A DNA stretch of 6,448 bases from Rickettsiales bacterium (lineage in GTDB: Bacteria > Pseudomonadota > Alphaproteobacteria > Rickettsiales > UBA3002), in contig PBPD01000151.1 in assembly GCA_002725445.1 (NCBI GenBank), forward strand, positions 1 to 6,448, given 5' to 3'. The stretch's first letter is position 1; the number at the start of each line of letters is the position of its first letter. Below are positions 1-6,263 of the stretch, piece after piece. Under the pieces are notes generated by a model that worked only from the letters and a program-made list of their open reading frames with translations, was not told the origin of the DNA and searched no databases. The translations under genes and the position numbers were made by a program.

Positions 1-1
1 A

Positions 2-343
2 GTGGTGCCACACCGCCGGAGTTTTTGGGCGCGCGCGCATGCAAGCCCGTTTGCTGAAGGTCGGCCTTATACCATCAGCCAGTTGCGCAGCACCTTATGC
101 GGCGATTTGTTTACGCATGTGGATGATGATTATGCCTTATTTTTCCCACCATCGAACCGCCGTTTTTTATTACGTCTGATTCCGCTGTTTCAGTGGTTGG
201 GGCGGTTGGTGCCTATGACGGGCGGTGTGATTCTGATGGAAGCGGAGAAGCAGATTTATGCCTCGATTACCGAACCTGTAAAACGCAAGCGGCCGAAGCG
301 TGTGTTCGCTCCGGCCAGCAAGCCCGTTATGGGGTATGATTAA
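2..343 (+). CDS. Class I SAM-dependent methyltransferase, C-terminal fragment (5' end outside window)
   Basis: This is the last 113 codons of a gene that begins before the window; the GTG at the left edge is probably an internal valine, not a start. The visible part resembles the C-terminal end of a family of alphaproteobacterial class I methyltransferases often found next to the glyoxalase II gene gloB. That match, made from memory, rests on an FWAR segment followed by SPF-EGRPYT-SQL, a run with FFPPSNRRFLLR, and a G-GGVILMEAEK strand that would close the Rossmann-like sheet. The SAM-binding glycine motif would lie upstream and cannot be seen, so the substrate is unknown. The tail is basic (KRKRPKR). 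The gene converges on the redoxin gene on the other strand with a gap of only 22 bp, and no clear intrinsic terminator is visible. The family call is moderately sure; a specific function is not supported. Confidence 0.65.
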   Translation: MVPHRRSFWARAHASPFAEGRPYTISQLRSTLCGDLFTHVDDDYALFFPPSNRRFLLRLIPLFQWLGRLVPMTGGVILMEAEKQIYASITEPVKRKRPKRVFAPASKPVMGYD

Positions 344-380
344 CCCTTATACTTACCCTTTGTATTTACCCTTTGTATTT
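343..380. repeat. 13-bp tandem repeat in the convergent gap
   Basis: Two perfect head-to-tail copies of ACCCTTTGTATTT lie at 355-367 and 368-380. A degenerate 12-base copy, ACCCTTATACTT, precedes them at 343-354. The array spans the whole gap between the convergent methyltransferase and redoxin genes. On the minus strand the first copy encodes the last residues of the redoxin (KYKG), and each unit junction recreates GGGTAA, the redoxin's last codon and stop. Gain or loss of a copy would therefore not alter the protein. The array is probably a replication-slippage product; no role is evident. Confidence 0.8.
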
Positions 381-980
381 AACGGAGCACCCATAAGGCT
401 GAGAGCTTTGGGTAGGGATAGGGTCGCCATCTTTAATGGCATCTAGCGTGTCGATTACGTAATTAACCGCACCCGCAATATCAGCCGAATCAGCGGTTGG
501 CTTGTCGTCAATCGCGCCCATATAAGCGATGGTGCCATCGGTGTTGATGACAAACATATGCGGCGTGGTTTTGGCGCCATAGCTTTTGCCCAGTTCGCCC
601 TCAGGATCAATCAGGTAATGGTCGATCACGGCGTCGTTCTTGTCGACAATTTTAAGGGCTTCTGCACCCTCAACATAACCTTGTTTGCCTTCTGCAGACG
701 AGTTCACGGTCAGCCACACGGCATCCAGGCTTTCAGCCATGCGCTGCACACGCTGCATATTACCTGCGTTATAGTGCTTTTTCACAAATGGGCATAAATG
801 GTTGGTCCACTCCAACACCACTACTTTGCCATCATAGTCGCTGAGCGAAACGGTTTCGCCTTTTGCATTAGTGGCGGTGAAAGCAGGAGCCTTATCGCCC
901 GGCGCTAATGCCCAGGCAGACGCCATGCCACCGAACAGTATCAGGGCGGCCGCTGACATAATACTCATGAAAATACGCAT
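366..980 (-). CDS. Exported redoxin (AhpC/TSA, thioredoxin-fold, PRX-like)
   Basis: This is a 204-residue protein with an N-terminal signal peptide (hydrophobic residues about 6-24, likely cleavage after the SAWA segment), so it should act in the periplasm. A thioredoxin-like fold follows: APGDKAPAFTATNAKG-ETVSLSDYDGK at about 26-52, VVVLEWTNHLCPFVKKHY at 53-70, and the cis-proline loop KTTPHMFVI at 137-145. The active site has one cysteine, Cys63, in CPF rather than a CXXC pair. The only other cysteine is Cys198 near the end, in PYGCSVKY. This arrangement fits the PRX-like/redoxin family, whose members often end in a GCS-K motif, and it suggests a peroxidase-like or thiol-exchange role. The start is supported by a strong ribosome site. 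The gene lies 82 bp downstream of a ScsB/DsbD-like gene on the same strand, which is a plausible source of reducing electrons. The biochemical substrate is not known. Confidence 0.85.
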   Translation of the reverse strand: MRIFMSIMSAAALILFGGMASAWALAPGDKAPAFTATNAKGETVSLSDYDGKVVVLEWTNHLCPFVKKHYNAGNMQRVQRMAESLDAVWLTVNSSAEGKQGYVEGAEALKIVDKNDAVIDHYLIDPEGELGKSYGAKTTPHMFVINTDGTIAYMGAIDDKPTADSADIAGAVNYVIDTLDAIKDGDPIPTQSSQPYGCSVKYKG

Positions 981-986
981 ATAAAA

Positions 987-994
987 CTCTCCTT
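987..994 (-). promoter_or_regulatory. Ribosome binding site of the redoxin gene
   Basis: On the minus strand AAGGAGAG is followed by six bases (TTTTAT) and then the ATG at 980-978. This strong Shine-Dalgarno match picks the first ATG over in-frame ATGs at codons 5 and 8. It also implies that the redoxin is translated independently of the dsbD-like gene, whose stop is about 70 bp upstream. Confidence 0.8.
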
Positions 995-1062
995 GGCTTA
1001 TCTATATACTCAGTTAAGTAATGATGTGTTTATTACAACCCATCCCGCTTGGAACAATCCTT

Positions 1063-3114
1063 CTAGCTCTTGTTTTGCAAGGCCTCGCGTACAATCTCTT
1101 GTGTTAGCAATTGCGGCAAGACCTGAGGGCTTCCTCCATCCGCCGGATAATACACATAGAGTGGCACGCCATTACGTTCAAAACTCGCCAGGAAGGTGGT
1201 TATCTCCTCATCCTGACTCGTCCAGTCAGCCTTCAATAACGTAACCCCCATGGCATCAAATATCTGTTGGGTGGACTCACGATTCAGCGCCACGCGTTCA
1301 TTGACTTTACAGGTGATGCACCATGCCGCGGTTGCATTGACAAACACCGGCTTGCCCTCGGCGCGGTATTGCTCCAACGCATCCATGCTGAAAGGTTCAT
1401 ACATGGCATCCGCCGCAGCAGAGCGCGCAGCAGGCTCATTGGGCAATTGCAGCACACTGAATGTCAGGCCAGCGAACAGAGCCAGTATCAGCAGCAGCAC
1501 AGTGAAACGCGATTGTGTCGCGACAATCCACCATACGATAAAGCCAGTGAAGATAAGCCCTGCCAATGTCCACGCCAGGGCAAGGTCACCTGCCTGTAGG
1601 CTCAGCACCCACAGCAGCCACGCTGCCGCCGCATACATGGGGAAGGCCAGCAATTGCTTAAAACGTTCCATCCATGCGCCGGGTTTGGGCAGCCAGCCAC
1701 GCAAAGCGGGCACAAAACTGATGAGCAAATAAGGCAGCGCCAGTCCAAGCCCAAGGCTCAGGAAGATGAGCAAAGCCAACACAGGTGGTTGGGCAAGCGC
1801 GACGCCGATGGCAGGTGCCATAAACGGGGCAGTGCAGGGCGTGGCGACAATAGCGGCGAGCACGCCTGTCATAAAGCTGCCAACCAGATTATCCTGTTGC
1901 GTGATGCGATTGCCTACATTGCCCATGAGTGAGGGCAGGGTAAATGCACCTGAGAGATTAAGCCCCACCAGAAACAAGATATAGACCAGTACGGCGACGA
2001 ATATAGGTGATTGCAGTTGAAAACCCCAGCCAACGGCCGTGCCTGCTTGCTGAATCGCAATCAGTATGGCTGCAAGCGTGGCAAAACTGACCAACACGCC
2101 GAGTGTATAGGCCAGACCCTGAATACGCACTGCGGCAGGCGCATGCTCGGCTTTTTTGCTGATGGCGAGCACCTTAAGTGCCAGAATAGGCAATACGCAA
2201 GGCATGGCGTTCAAAATAAGGCCGCCGATTAATGCCATGATAATGGCTTGTATGAAAGTGAGAGAGGCACCTGCTTTATCAGCAGTAGGCAGCGGCGCGC
2301 TTTGATGAGGAAGCGCTACATGCCAAATAAACACGCTGCCATCCGCAAATGTTGCATGCACCACTGCTTGCATGGTCTCGCCCATGGTGCCAGAGCCGCG
2401 CTGCAGAGTGAAATGCAATGCACCATCATATTGCTCCCACATTGGCAGAGGAGCGTTTTCGATGATACCGGGAGTGATAGGGTAAAAATGAGCGGAGCGG
2501 ATGCGCTTTGTATCGGGCAGGGCAATTACGGCCTCGACCGTACGGTCATTATACTGGAAATGCATCTCCCCTTTATATGGGGCGGGGAGCTGCTTGAGGG
2601 TGGTTTGAATGTCCGTACTATCTTTAGCACTACTACTGGCATGCGGCGCATTTAGTTCAATCGTGTGCTCACTGCCCTCAGGAATGCAGATATCTTTACA
2701 TACCAGCCAGTTAGCCTTGGCGTGCACAGTGAACGCTTCTTTCGGTGCATCTTCTGCCACGGAAATGGGCGCCAGCAAAATCACCTCATGGTGATAGCCA
2801 AAATTGACCAAACCGGAGAAGTCTACCCGTTCAGGCACAGGCCAGTGAATGGGGCCAATCGTTACGTAAGACGGTGCATCCCACGCAATGGTGGTTGGAA
2901 TACCTGAGTCACCGGGGTTTTGCCAATAGCTATGCCAATCATCGCGAAAACGCATGCGCAAGCCAAGCCAGCCGCTTTCACCCGGTGCCAACATGGCGCT
3001 GGACGTAATCAGTTCGGTTTGGGTGATGGGATCGCTATCGGCTTGGGCAGATGCAGTAACAGGGGCTAAACACCCCAATAATAAAACCGCATAAACCAAC
3101 ATGTTTCGTATCAT
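1063..3114 (-). CDS. Protein-disulfide reductase, DsbD family (ScsB-like)
   Basis: This inner-membrane protein carries electrons from cytoplasmic thioredoxin to the periplasm. From the chosen start it has 683 residues: a signal peptide (about 1-25, ending ASAQA), a periplasmic domain with WHSYWQNPGDSG (60-71) and the cysteine pair Cys139/Cys143 in NWLVCKDIC, about eight membrane segments between 286 and 553, and a C-terminal thioredoxin-like domain with Cys599-Ile-Thr-Cys602. The membrane region has the two redox cysteines expected of the family, Cys306 in NAMPCVLP and Cys427 in ATPCTAPF. All six redox cysteines are present. The long N-terminal domain with the WHSYWQNPGDSG motif favours ScsB over classical DsbD. 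The start is uncertain. The open frame runs 28 codons further up, overlapping rdgB. ATG 3114 gives a clean signal peptide but lacks a ribosome site, and a TTG at 3153 has AAGGA ten bases upstream. Its neighbours are rdgB upstream and a redoxin, its likely partner, downstream. Confidence 0.9.
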   Translation of the reverse strand: MIRNMLVYAVLLLGCLAPVTASAQADSDPITQTELITSSAMLAPGESGWLGLRMRFRDDWHSYWQNPGDSGIPTTIAWDAPSYVTIGPIHWPVPERVDFSGLVNFGYHHEVILLAPISVAEDAPKEAFTVHAKANWLVCKDICIPEGSEHTIELNAPHASSSAKDSTDIQTTLKQLPAPYKGEMHFQYNDRTVEAVIALPDTKRIRSAHFYPITPGIIENAPLPMWEQYDGALHFTLQRGSGTMGETMQAVVHATFADGSVFIWHVALPHQSAPLPTADKAGASLTFIQAIIMALIGGLILNAMPCVLPILALKVLAISKKAEHAPAAVRIQGLAYTLGVLVSFATLAAILIAIQQAGTAVGWGFQLQSPIFVAVLVYILFLVGLNLSGAFTLPSLMGNVGNRITQQDNLVGSFMTGVLAAIVATPCTAPFMAPAIGVALAQPPVLALLIFLSLGLGLALPYLLISFVPALRGWLPKPGAWMERFKQLLAFPMYAAAAWLLWVLSLQAGDLALAWTLAGLIFTGFIVWWIVATQSRFTVLLLILALFAGLTFSVLQLPNEPAARSAAADAMYEPFSMDALEQYRAEGKPVFVNATAAWCITCKVNERVALNRESTQQIFDAMGVTLLKADWTSQDEEITTFLASFERNGVPLYVYYPADGGSPQVLPQLLTQEIVREALQNKS

Positions 3115-3121
3115 GGAAATT

Positions 3122-3149
3122 AGTATAGGCGACGGCTCAGACCTTGCAA
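3122..3149 (-). promoter_or_regulatory. Candidate sigma-70 promoter for the dsbD-like gene
   Basis: Between rdgB and the dsbD-like gene the minus strand reads TTGCAA (3149-3144), 16 bases, then TATACT (3127-3122). These match the -35 and -10 consensus at four and five of six bases. The -10 ends only seven bases before ATG 3114, so a transcript from it would begin at or next to that ATG and be leaderless, or would use the ATG at 3102 with a very short leader. If translation begins at TTG 3153 instead, this promoter would lie inside the gene and is probably spurious. Confidence 0.3.
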
Positions 3150-3176
3150 GCAAACAAACTGTTTCCTTACGATGAA

Positions 3177-3788
3177 TTAAGCTTTTAATGCGTCGCAAAA
3201 CAGGCTGAAGGCGTTGGCGCGATGGCTCATCTGATGCTTTATCGCAGGGTCGATTTCGCCAAATGTTTCGGTATGGCTTTCGGGCACAAAGATGGGGTCA
3301 TAGCCAAAACCTTGCGTGCCGCGCGGAGGAAACTCCAGTTGCCCATGCACCTCGCCGCGGAAAAAAAGTGTTGGTTGTGCAGGTAGGCTAAGTGCCAGCA
3401 CGCAGGTGAAATTGGCTTTGTATGGAGGCAGAGCCTTTACTTCATCCAGTGCCGCTTTCACTTTGTCCATCGCCAGATAAAAGTCTTTTTGCGGGCCACC
3501 CCAGCGCGCGGAGAAAATGCCGGGGGCGCCTTGCAAGGCTTCGACTTCAAGCCCCGAATCATCTGACAGTGCCGGCTTGCCTGTGGCTTTAGTGGTATAT
3601 TCCGATTTGATGGCTGCATTCGCTTCGAAGGTTTCGCCGTTTTCTTCAGGCTCTTCAAGATTGTGATCTGACGATGCACTTACCTGAATGTGAAGCGGTG
3701 CCAGCATAGCCTCGATTTCGCGTAGCTTGCCTTTATTGTGGGTGGCAATGACGAGCCCGTCTTTCTGCAGCTGTGCTAATACACTCAT
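3177..3788 (-). CDS. rdgB: XTP/dITP diphosphatase (non-canonical purine NTP pyrophosphatase)
   Basis: RdgB/HAM1 hydrolyses dITP, ITP and XTP to the monophosphate and pyrophosphate in the cytoplasm, keeping deaminated purines out of DNA and RNA. The 203-residue length is normal for the family. All signature motifs are visible: ATHNKGKLREI (15-25, nucleotide and phosphate binding), the ENGETFEANAAIK helix (49-61), SDDSGLEVE (75-83, with the acidic pair Asp76/Asp77 corresponding to the catalytic region of E. coli RdgB), PGIFSARWGG (89-98), GFGYDPIFVP (160-169, base recognition) and SHRANAF (188-194). The start overlaps the rph stop as ATGA, the usual sign of translational coupling, so rph and rdgB are almost certainly co-transcribed. 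The gene ends 62 bp before the chosen start of the dsbD-like gene. Nothing is missing or broken. Confidence 0.96.
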   Translation of the reverse strand: MSVLAQLQKDGLVIATHNKGKLREIEAMLAPLHIQVSASSDHNLEEPEENGETFEANAAIKSEYTTKATGKPALSDDSGLEVEALQGAPGIFSARWGGPQKDFYLAMDKVKAALDEVKALPPYKANFTCVLALSLPAQPTLFFRGEVHGQLEFPPRGTQGFGYDPIFVPESHTETFGEIDPAIKHQMSHRANAFSLFCDALKA

Positions 3789-4504
3789 GCGGCCGCAATC
3801 GCCTGCTGTTGTGCGGCGGTCAACTCGCTCACGCCTTTTTGTGCAAGCTCCATCAATTGCTGGAACTGTTCGGGCTGCATAGGGTGTTCTTCGCCTGTTG
3901 CCTGCACCTCTACGATCAGTCCGCCATCGGTCATTACGAAATTCGCATCCACTTCGGCAGTAGAATCTTCCTCATAATCCAGATCGAGCAGTGGGGTGTT
4001 AGCGCAAATGCCGCATGATACGGCTGCTAGCTTGTGTTTGACGGGTATGGTTTGCAGCAAGCCCACTTTCACCAGATATTTGAATGCCAGATGCATGGCC
4101 ACATAGCCACCGGTGATCGAGGCAGTGCGTGTGCCACCATCCGCTTCCAGCACGTCACAATCCACGGTGATCTGACGCTCGCCCATGGCCTTCAAATCAA
4201 CCACCGAGCGCAGTGAGCGGCCAATAAGGCGCTGAATTTCCTGAGTGCGGCCCGATTGTTTGCCGCGTGCGGCTTCGCGCGGGTTGCGGCTTCCGGTGGA
4301 GCGCGGAAGCATCCCATATTCTGCTGTCACCCAGCCTTTGCCGGCATCACGCAGCCAGGGCGGAATGCGTTCGTCGATCGAAGCGGTGCATAGTACTTTT
4401 GTATGGCCAAAACTCACCAGACACGAGCCTTCCGCATGGCGGCTCACATTGGGTTCGATGGTGATAGGACGTAATTCGTTATTTTCTCGGTCAAAAGAGC
4501 GCAT
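3785..4504 (-). CDS. rph: Ribonuclease PH
   Basis: RNase PH is a phosphate-dependent 3'-to-5' exoribonuclease that trims tRNA precursors; it works as a hexamer in the cytoplasm. From the chosen start it has 239 residues, matching the usual length of about 238. Visible family features are RSFDRENNELRPITIEPN at the N-terminus, HAEGSCLVSFG-TKVLCTAS, the WVTAEYGMLPRSTG-R segment, RTQEIQRLIGRSLR, the QITVDCDVLEADGGTRTASITG active-site strand with its acidic residues, and DLDYEEDS-AEVDANFVMT near the C-terminus. Longer in-frame starts exist at 4528 and 4561, but they would add residues the family lacks, and only ATG 4504 has a ribosome site (AAGG, six bases away). The gene is coupled to rdgB by a four-base overlap and diverges from grpE across a shared control region. 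Confidence 0.96.
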   Translation of the reverse strand: MRSFDRENNELRPITIEPNVSRHAEGSCLVSFGHTKVLCTASIDERIPPWLRDAGKGWVTAEYGMLPRSTGSRNPREAARGKQSGRTQEIQRLIGRSLRSVVDLKAMGERQITVDCDVLEADGGTRTASITGGYVAMHLAFKYLVKVGLLQTIPVKHKLAAVSCGICANTPLLDLDYEEDSTAEVDANFVMTDGGLIVEVQATGEEHPMQPEQFQQLMELAQKGVSELTAAQQQAIAAA

Positions 4505-4510
4505 GAATAG

Positions 4511-4516
4511 CCTTTC
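4511..4516 (-). promoter_or_regulatory. Ribosome binding site that decides the rph start
   Basis: On the minus strand GAAAGG is followed by CTATTC and then ATG 4504. The two earlier in-frame ATGs (4528 and 4561) have no purine-rich sequence at a suitable distance. This site, with the normal family length, sets the rph start. Confidence 0.65.
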
Positions 4517-4579
4517 GCTTATATTCATGTTTGTGTTACGTATAAATGGCCTAGAATGCAATGGTTTTACGAATCACTA

Positions 4580-4608
4580 CTTGAAAACTTACCTCCCAGA
4601 TTGCATAT
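4580..4608 (+). promoter_or_regulatory. Candidate sigma-32 (RpoH) heat-shock promoter of grpE
   Basis: CTTGAAA (4580-4586) is a perfect match to the -35 element of RpoH promoters. After 14 bases comes TTGCATAT (4601-4608), which matches five of eight bases of the CCCCATNT-type -10 element, including the CAT-T core. The spacing falls within the usual range. A transcript would begin near 4615 and leave a leader of roughly 20 bases containing the grpE ribosome site. grpE is a known RpoH target in proteobacteria. No CIRCE (HrcA) inverted repeat is visible in 4505-4633. The call is inference from motif and context; the promoter for rph on the other strand was not resolved. Confidence 0.5.
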
Positions 4609-4622
4609 AGCTAAGGAACAAA

Positions 4623-4627
4623 AGAGG
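4623..4627 (+). promoter_or_regulatory. Ribosome binding site that decides the grpE start
   Basis: AGAGG is followed by six bases (ATAGCT) and then ATG 4634. An upstream in-frame ATG at 4556 would add 26 residues unlike the acidic, Gln-rich GrpE N-terminus, has no ribosome site and lies upstream of the candidate promoter. ATG 4634 is therefore preferred. Confidence 0.75.
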
Positions 4628-4633
4628 ATAGCT

Positions 4634-5332
4634 ATGAACGACGCAGCACAGAATAATTCACCTGAAGCAAGCGAAGACAACAATCAGGCGCCTGAGCAAG
4701 AGCAGCAGGCCGCACCAGAGCAGCAAGGCGCTCCCAGCGATGAGGCACAGAATCTGGCGCAGCAGCAGGCGGAGGAATTGTTGCAATCTATCGGTGCCGA
4801 GCCGGCAGCGCAATCCGCGCCAGCGGCCCCATCGGCAGAAGAAGAGCTGGGACGCAAACTGTCAGATCTGAACGATCAGCTAATGCGTGCAGTGGCCGAG
4901 ACAGAAAATGTGCGCAAACGCGCCCAGCGGGATCTGGAAGAGGCGAATAAATATGCCGTATCAGGCATGGCACGCGAGCTGATTAGCGTGATGGAAAATT
5001 TGCGCCGCGCGAGCGATAGTATTCCGGAAGAGCAGCGCAATAGTAACGAGCAGCTGAACAATCTGGCTATTGGTGTTGATATGACACTGAGCGAGTTGAG
5101 CCGTGTATTTGAGAAATTTGGCATCAAACGCGTAGACCCGATGGGCGAGAAATTTGACCATAATTTCCATCAGGCGGTAGCGCAAATTGATGACCCGAAC
5201 GCCGAAGCAGGCACGGTGCTGCAGGTGTTGCAAGCGGGCTATGTGATTCATGATCGGTTGTTGCAGCCAGCGATGGTAGGTGTTGCCAGCAAGAATGGCG
5301 AGCCACAAAAGCAAGTAGACACTGAGGCGTGA
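4634..5332 (+). CDS. grpE: Nucleotide-exchange factor GrpE (DnaK co-chaperone)
   Basis: GrpE is a cytoplasmic homodimer that releases ADP from DnaK and so drives the Hsp70 folding cycle. The protein has 232 residues. Residues 1-68 are a low-complexity, Gln/Glu/Ala/Pro-rich, probably disordered tail, longer than in many GrpEs. About 69-140 form the long coiled-coil helix, with ENVRKRAQRDLEEANKYA (91-108) and the dimer-interface segment LISVMENLRRA (116-126). The C-terminal beta domain that contacts DnaK has GVDMTLSELSRVFEKFGI (147-164), the hallmark DPMGEKFDHNFHQAV (168-182) and GTVLQVLQAGYVIHDRLLQP (193-212), followed by AMVGVA (213-218). It is complete and unbroken. It heads a plus-strand unit with ftsX 18 bp downstream, and a sigma-32-like promoter precedes it. 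The hrcA gene that often precedes grpE in alphaproteobacteria is not here. Confidence 0.97.
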   Translation: MNDAAQNNSPEASEDNNQAPEQEQQAAPEQQGAPSDEAQNLAQQQAEELLQSIGAEPAAQSAPAAPSAEEELGRKLSDLNDQLMRAVAETENVRKRAQRDLEEANKYAVSGMARELISVMENLRRASDSIPEEQRNSNEQLNNLAIGVDMTLSELSRVFEKFGIKRVDPMGEKFDHNFHQAVAQIDDPNAEAGTVLQVLQAGYVIHDRLLQPAMVGVASKNGEPQKQVDTEA

Positions 5333-5350
5333 ATAGGATAGGGCAGTAAC

Positions 5351-6262
5351 ATGAAGCGCTTGCTGCCACGACTGCCTTTCGGCTCCCCTGATATACCGTT
5401 TGCGCGGGAAGATGCACATCGCATTTTGCCGTGGATCATTGCGTTTATGCTGTGTCTGACCGCCATGATGCTGGCGCTCACCATTAGCCTTACGCAAAAT
5501 GTAAGCAAGCAGCAGCAACAGTATGACCATGATTTTCAGGTCGAAGTGCCTTATCAGGACAATGATATGGATGATAAGGTGGCCAAAGTCGCAGACGAAG
5601 TGCGTCTCTTATCTGGAGTGCGCAGCGTCACACGCATTACCCAGTCGGATATGGCCGAACTTATAACCCCGTGGATGGGGGAAAGTGCGTTGCTGGCTAC
5701 CCTTCCCATGCCTGCCTTGCTGGAAGTGGATGTGGATGTAGCAAAGCTGGAAAATGGCAAGCTGGATCTGAACAAGCTGCAAACCAAACTGCAGGCCATT
5801 GTTAAAGATGTCACGGTGCAACAGCCGCGTGCATGGCTGGAGGAATTCGCCGCCTTCACCGATGCATTGCGGGTGGTCTCGGTGCTGCTGGCTGTTCTAC
5901 TGCTCACCTGCACCATTGCCATTATCGTGCTCACCGCGCGCACCAGTCTCAAGCTGCATTTCAAAACGGTGAGCATTTTGCATTCTATCGGGGCGAAGGA
6001 TGAGTATATTCTCACCCAGTTCCAGCTGAACGGTGTGTTATTGACCATGAAGGGCGCATTGATTGGGACGGCCATTGCATTCGTGCTGTTTCTGGCATTG
6101 CAGGTTCTCACCACCCATGCACTTAGCGCGCCTATTATTCCTACGATTGAATTCACGCTCATGCATGCAGCGCTGTTTTTCTTTTTGCCACTCTTTGCGG
6201 CATTGGTGACCTTCTTTGCGACGCGCCTGACCATTGGTGCGATGCTGCAACAAATGCACTGA
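5351..6262 (+). CDS. ftsX: Cell-division protein FtsX (ABC-transporter-like permease)
   Basis: FtsX is the membrane half of the FtsEX complex, which couples ATP binding by FtsE to activation of septal peptidoglycan hydrolases. The 303-residue length and topology fit: a short cytoplasmic N-terminus, TM1 at about 26-48, a periplasmic domain at about 49-172 containing LPMPALLEVDVDV (118-130, a conserved FtsX stretch), then TM2 at about 173-196, TM3 at about 228-252 and TM4 at about 271-291. Between TM2 and TM3 lies the cytoplasmic signature KTVSILHSIGAKDEYILTQFQ (205-225), characteristic of FtsX. An AGGG ribosome site (5340-5343) lies seven bases before the ATG. The gene is probably co-transcribed with grpE. 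Its usual partner ftsE is not adjacent: grpE ends 18 bp upstream and the next gene is a phosphatase. The family call is strong; partnership with an FtsE elsewhere in the genome is inferred. Confidence 0.9.
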   Translation: MKRLLPRLPFGSPDIPFAREDAHRILPWIIAFMLCLTAMMLALTISLTQNVSKQQQQYDHDFQVEVPYQDNDMDDKVAKVADEVRLLSGVRSVTRITQSDMAELITPWMGESALLATLPMPALLEVDVDVAKLENGKLDLNKLQTKLQAIVKDVTVQQPRAWLEEFAAFTDALRVVSVLLAVLLLTCTIAIIVLTARTSLKLHFKTVSILHSIGAKDEYILTQFQLNGVLLTMKGALIGTAIAFVLFLALQVLTTHALSAPIIPTIEFTLMHAALFFFLPLFAALVTFFATRLTIGAMLQQMH

Positions 6263-6263
6263 C

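Noticed and set aside
390..412. An imperfect hairpin (CCCA-TAAGGCT / AGCTTTGGG) near the end of the redoxin gene, considered as a terminator
   Set aside because: It lies inside coding sequence, has a bulge and a wobble pair, and is not followed by a T-run in either direction.
1018..1036. A small AT-rich inverted repeat (GTAAT...ATTAC) between the dsbD-like gene and the redoxin
   Set aside because: The stem is only five pairs plus a wobble, too weak to call a terminator or operator.
1250..1732. A 160-codon plus-strand open frame and several shorter ones opposite the dsbD-like gene
   Set aside because: They overlap the conserved thioredoxin and membrane regions of the real gene, and their translations look like random shadow sequence.
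3067..3075. Possible lipobox (LLGC) making the dsbD-like protein a lipoprotein
   Set aside because: The -2 residue is Leu rather than a small residue, and a normal signal-peptidase I site (ASAQA) follows, as expected for this family.
4505..4561. N-terminal extension of rph from ATG 4561 or 4528
   Set aside because: RNase PH is normally about 238 residues and begins close to the RP-TIE motif; only ATG 4504 has a ribosome site.
4556..4633. N-terminal extension of grpE from the upstream ATG
   Set aside because: It has no ribosome site, the added residues are unlike GrpE, and it starts upstream of the candidate promoter; ATG 4634 has a good ribosome site.
4961..5530. A 189-codon minus-strand open frame spanning the grpE-ftsX junction
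   Set aside because: It runs antisense to two conserved genes and shows no motif; it is a shadow.
5554..6234. A 226-codon open frame on the minus strand opposite ftsX
   Set aside because: It lies wholly inside a well-supported ftsX, has Ser/Thr/Ala-rich composition typical of antisense shadows, no recognisable domain and no ribosome site that I can see.
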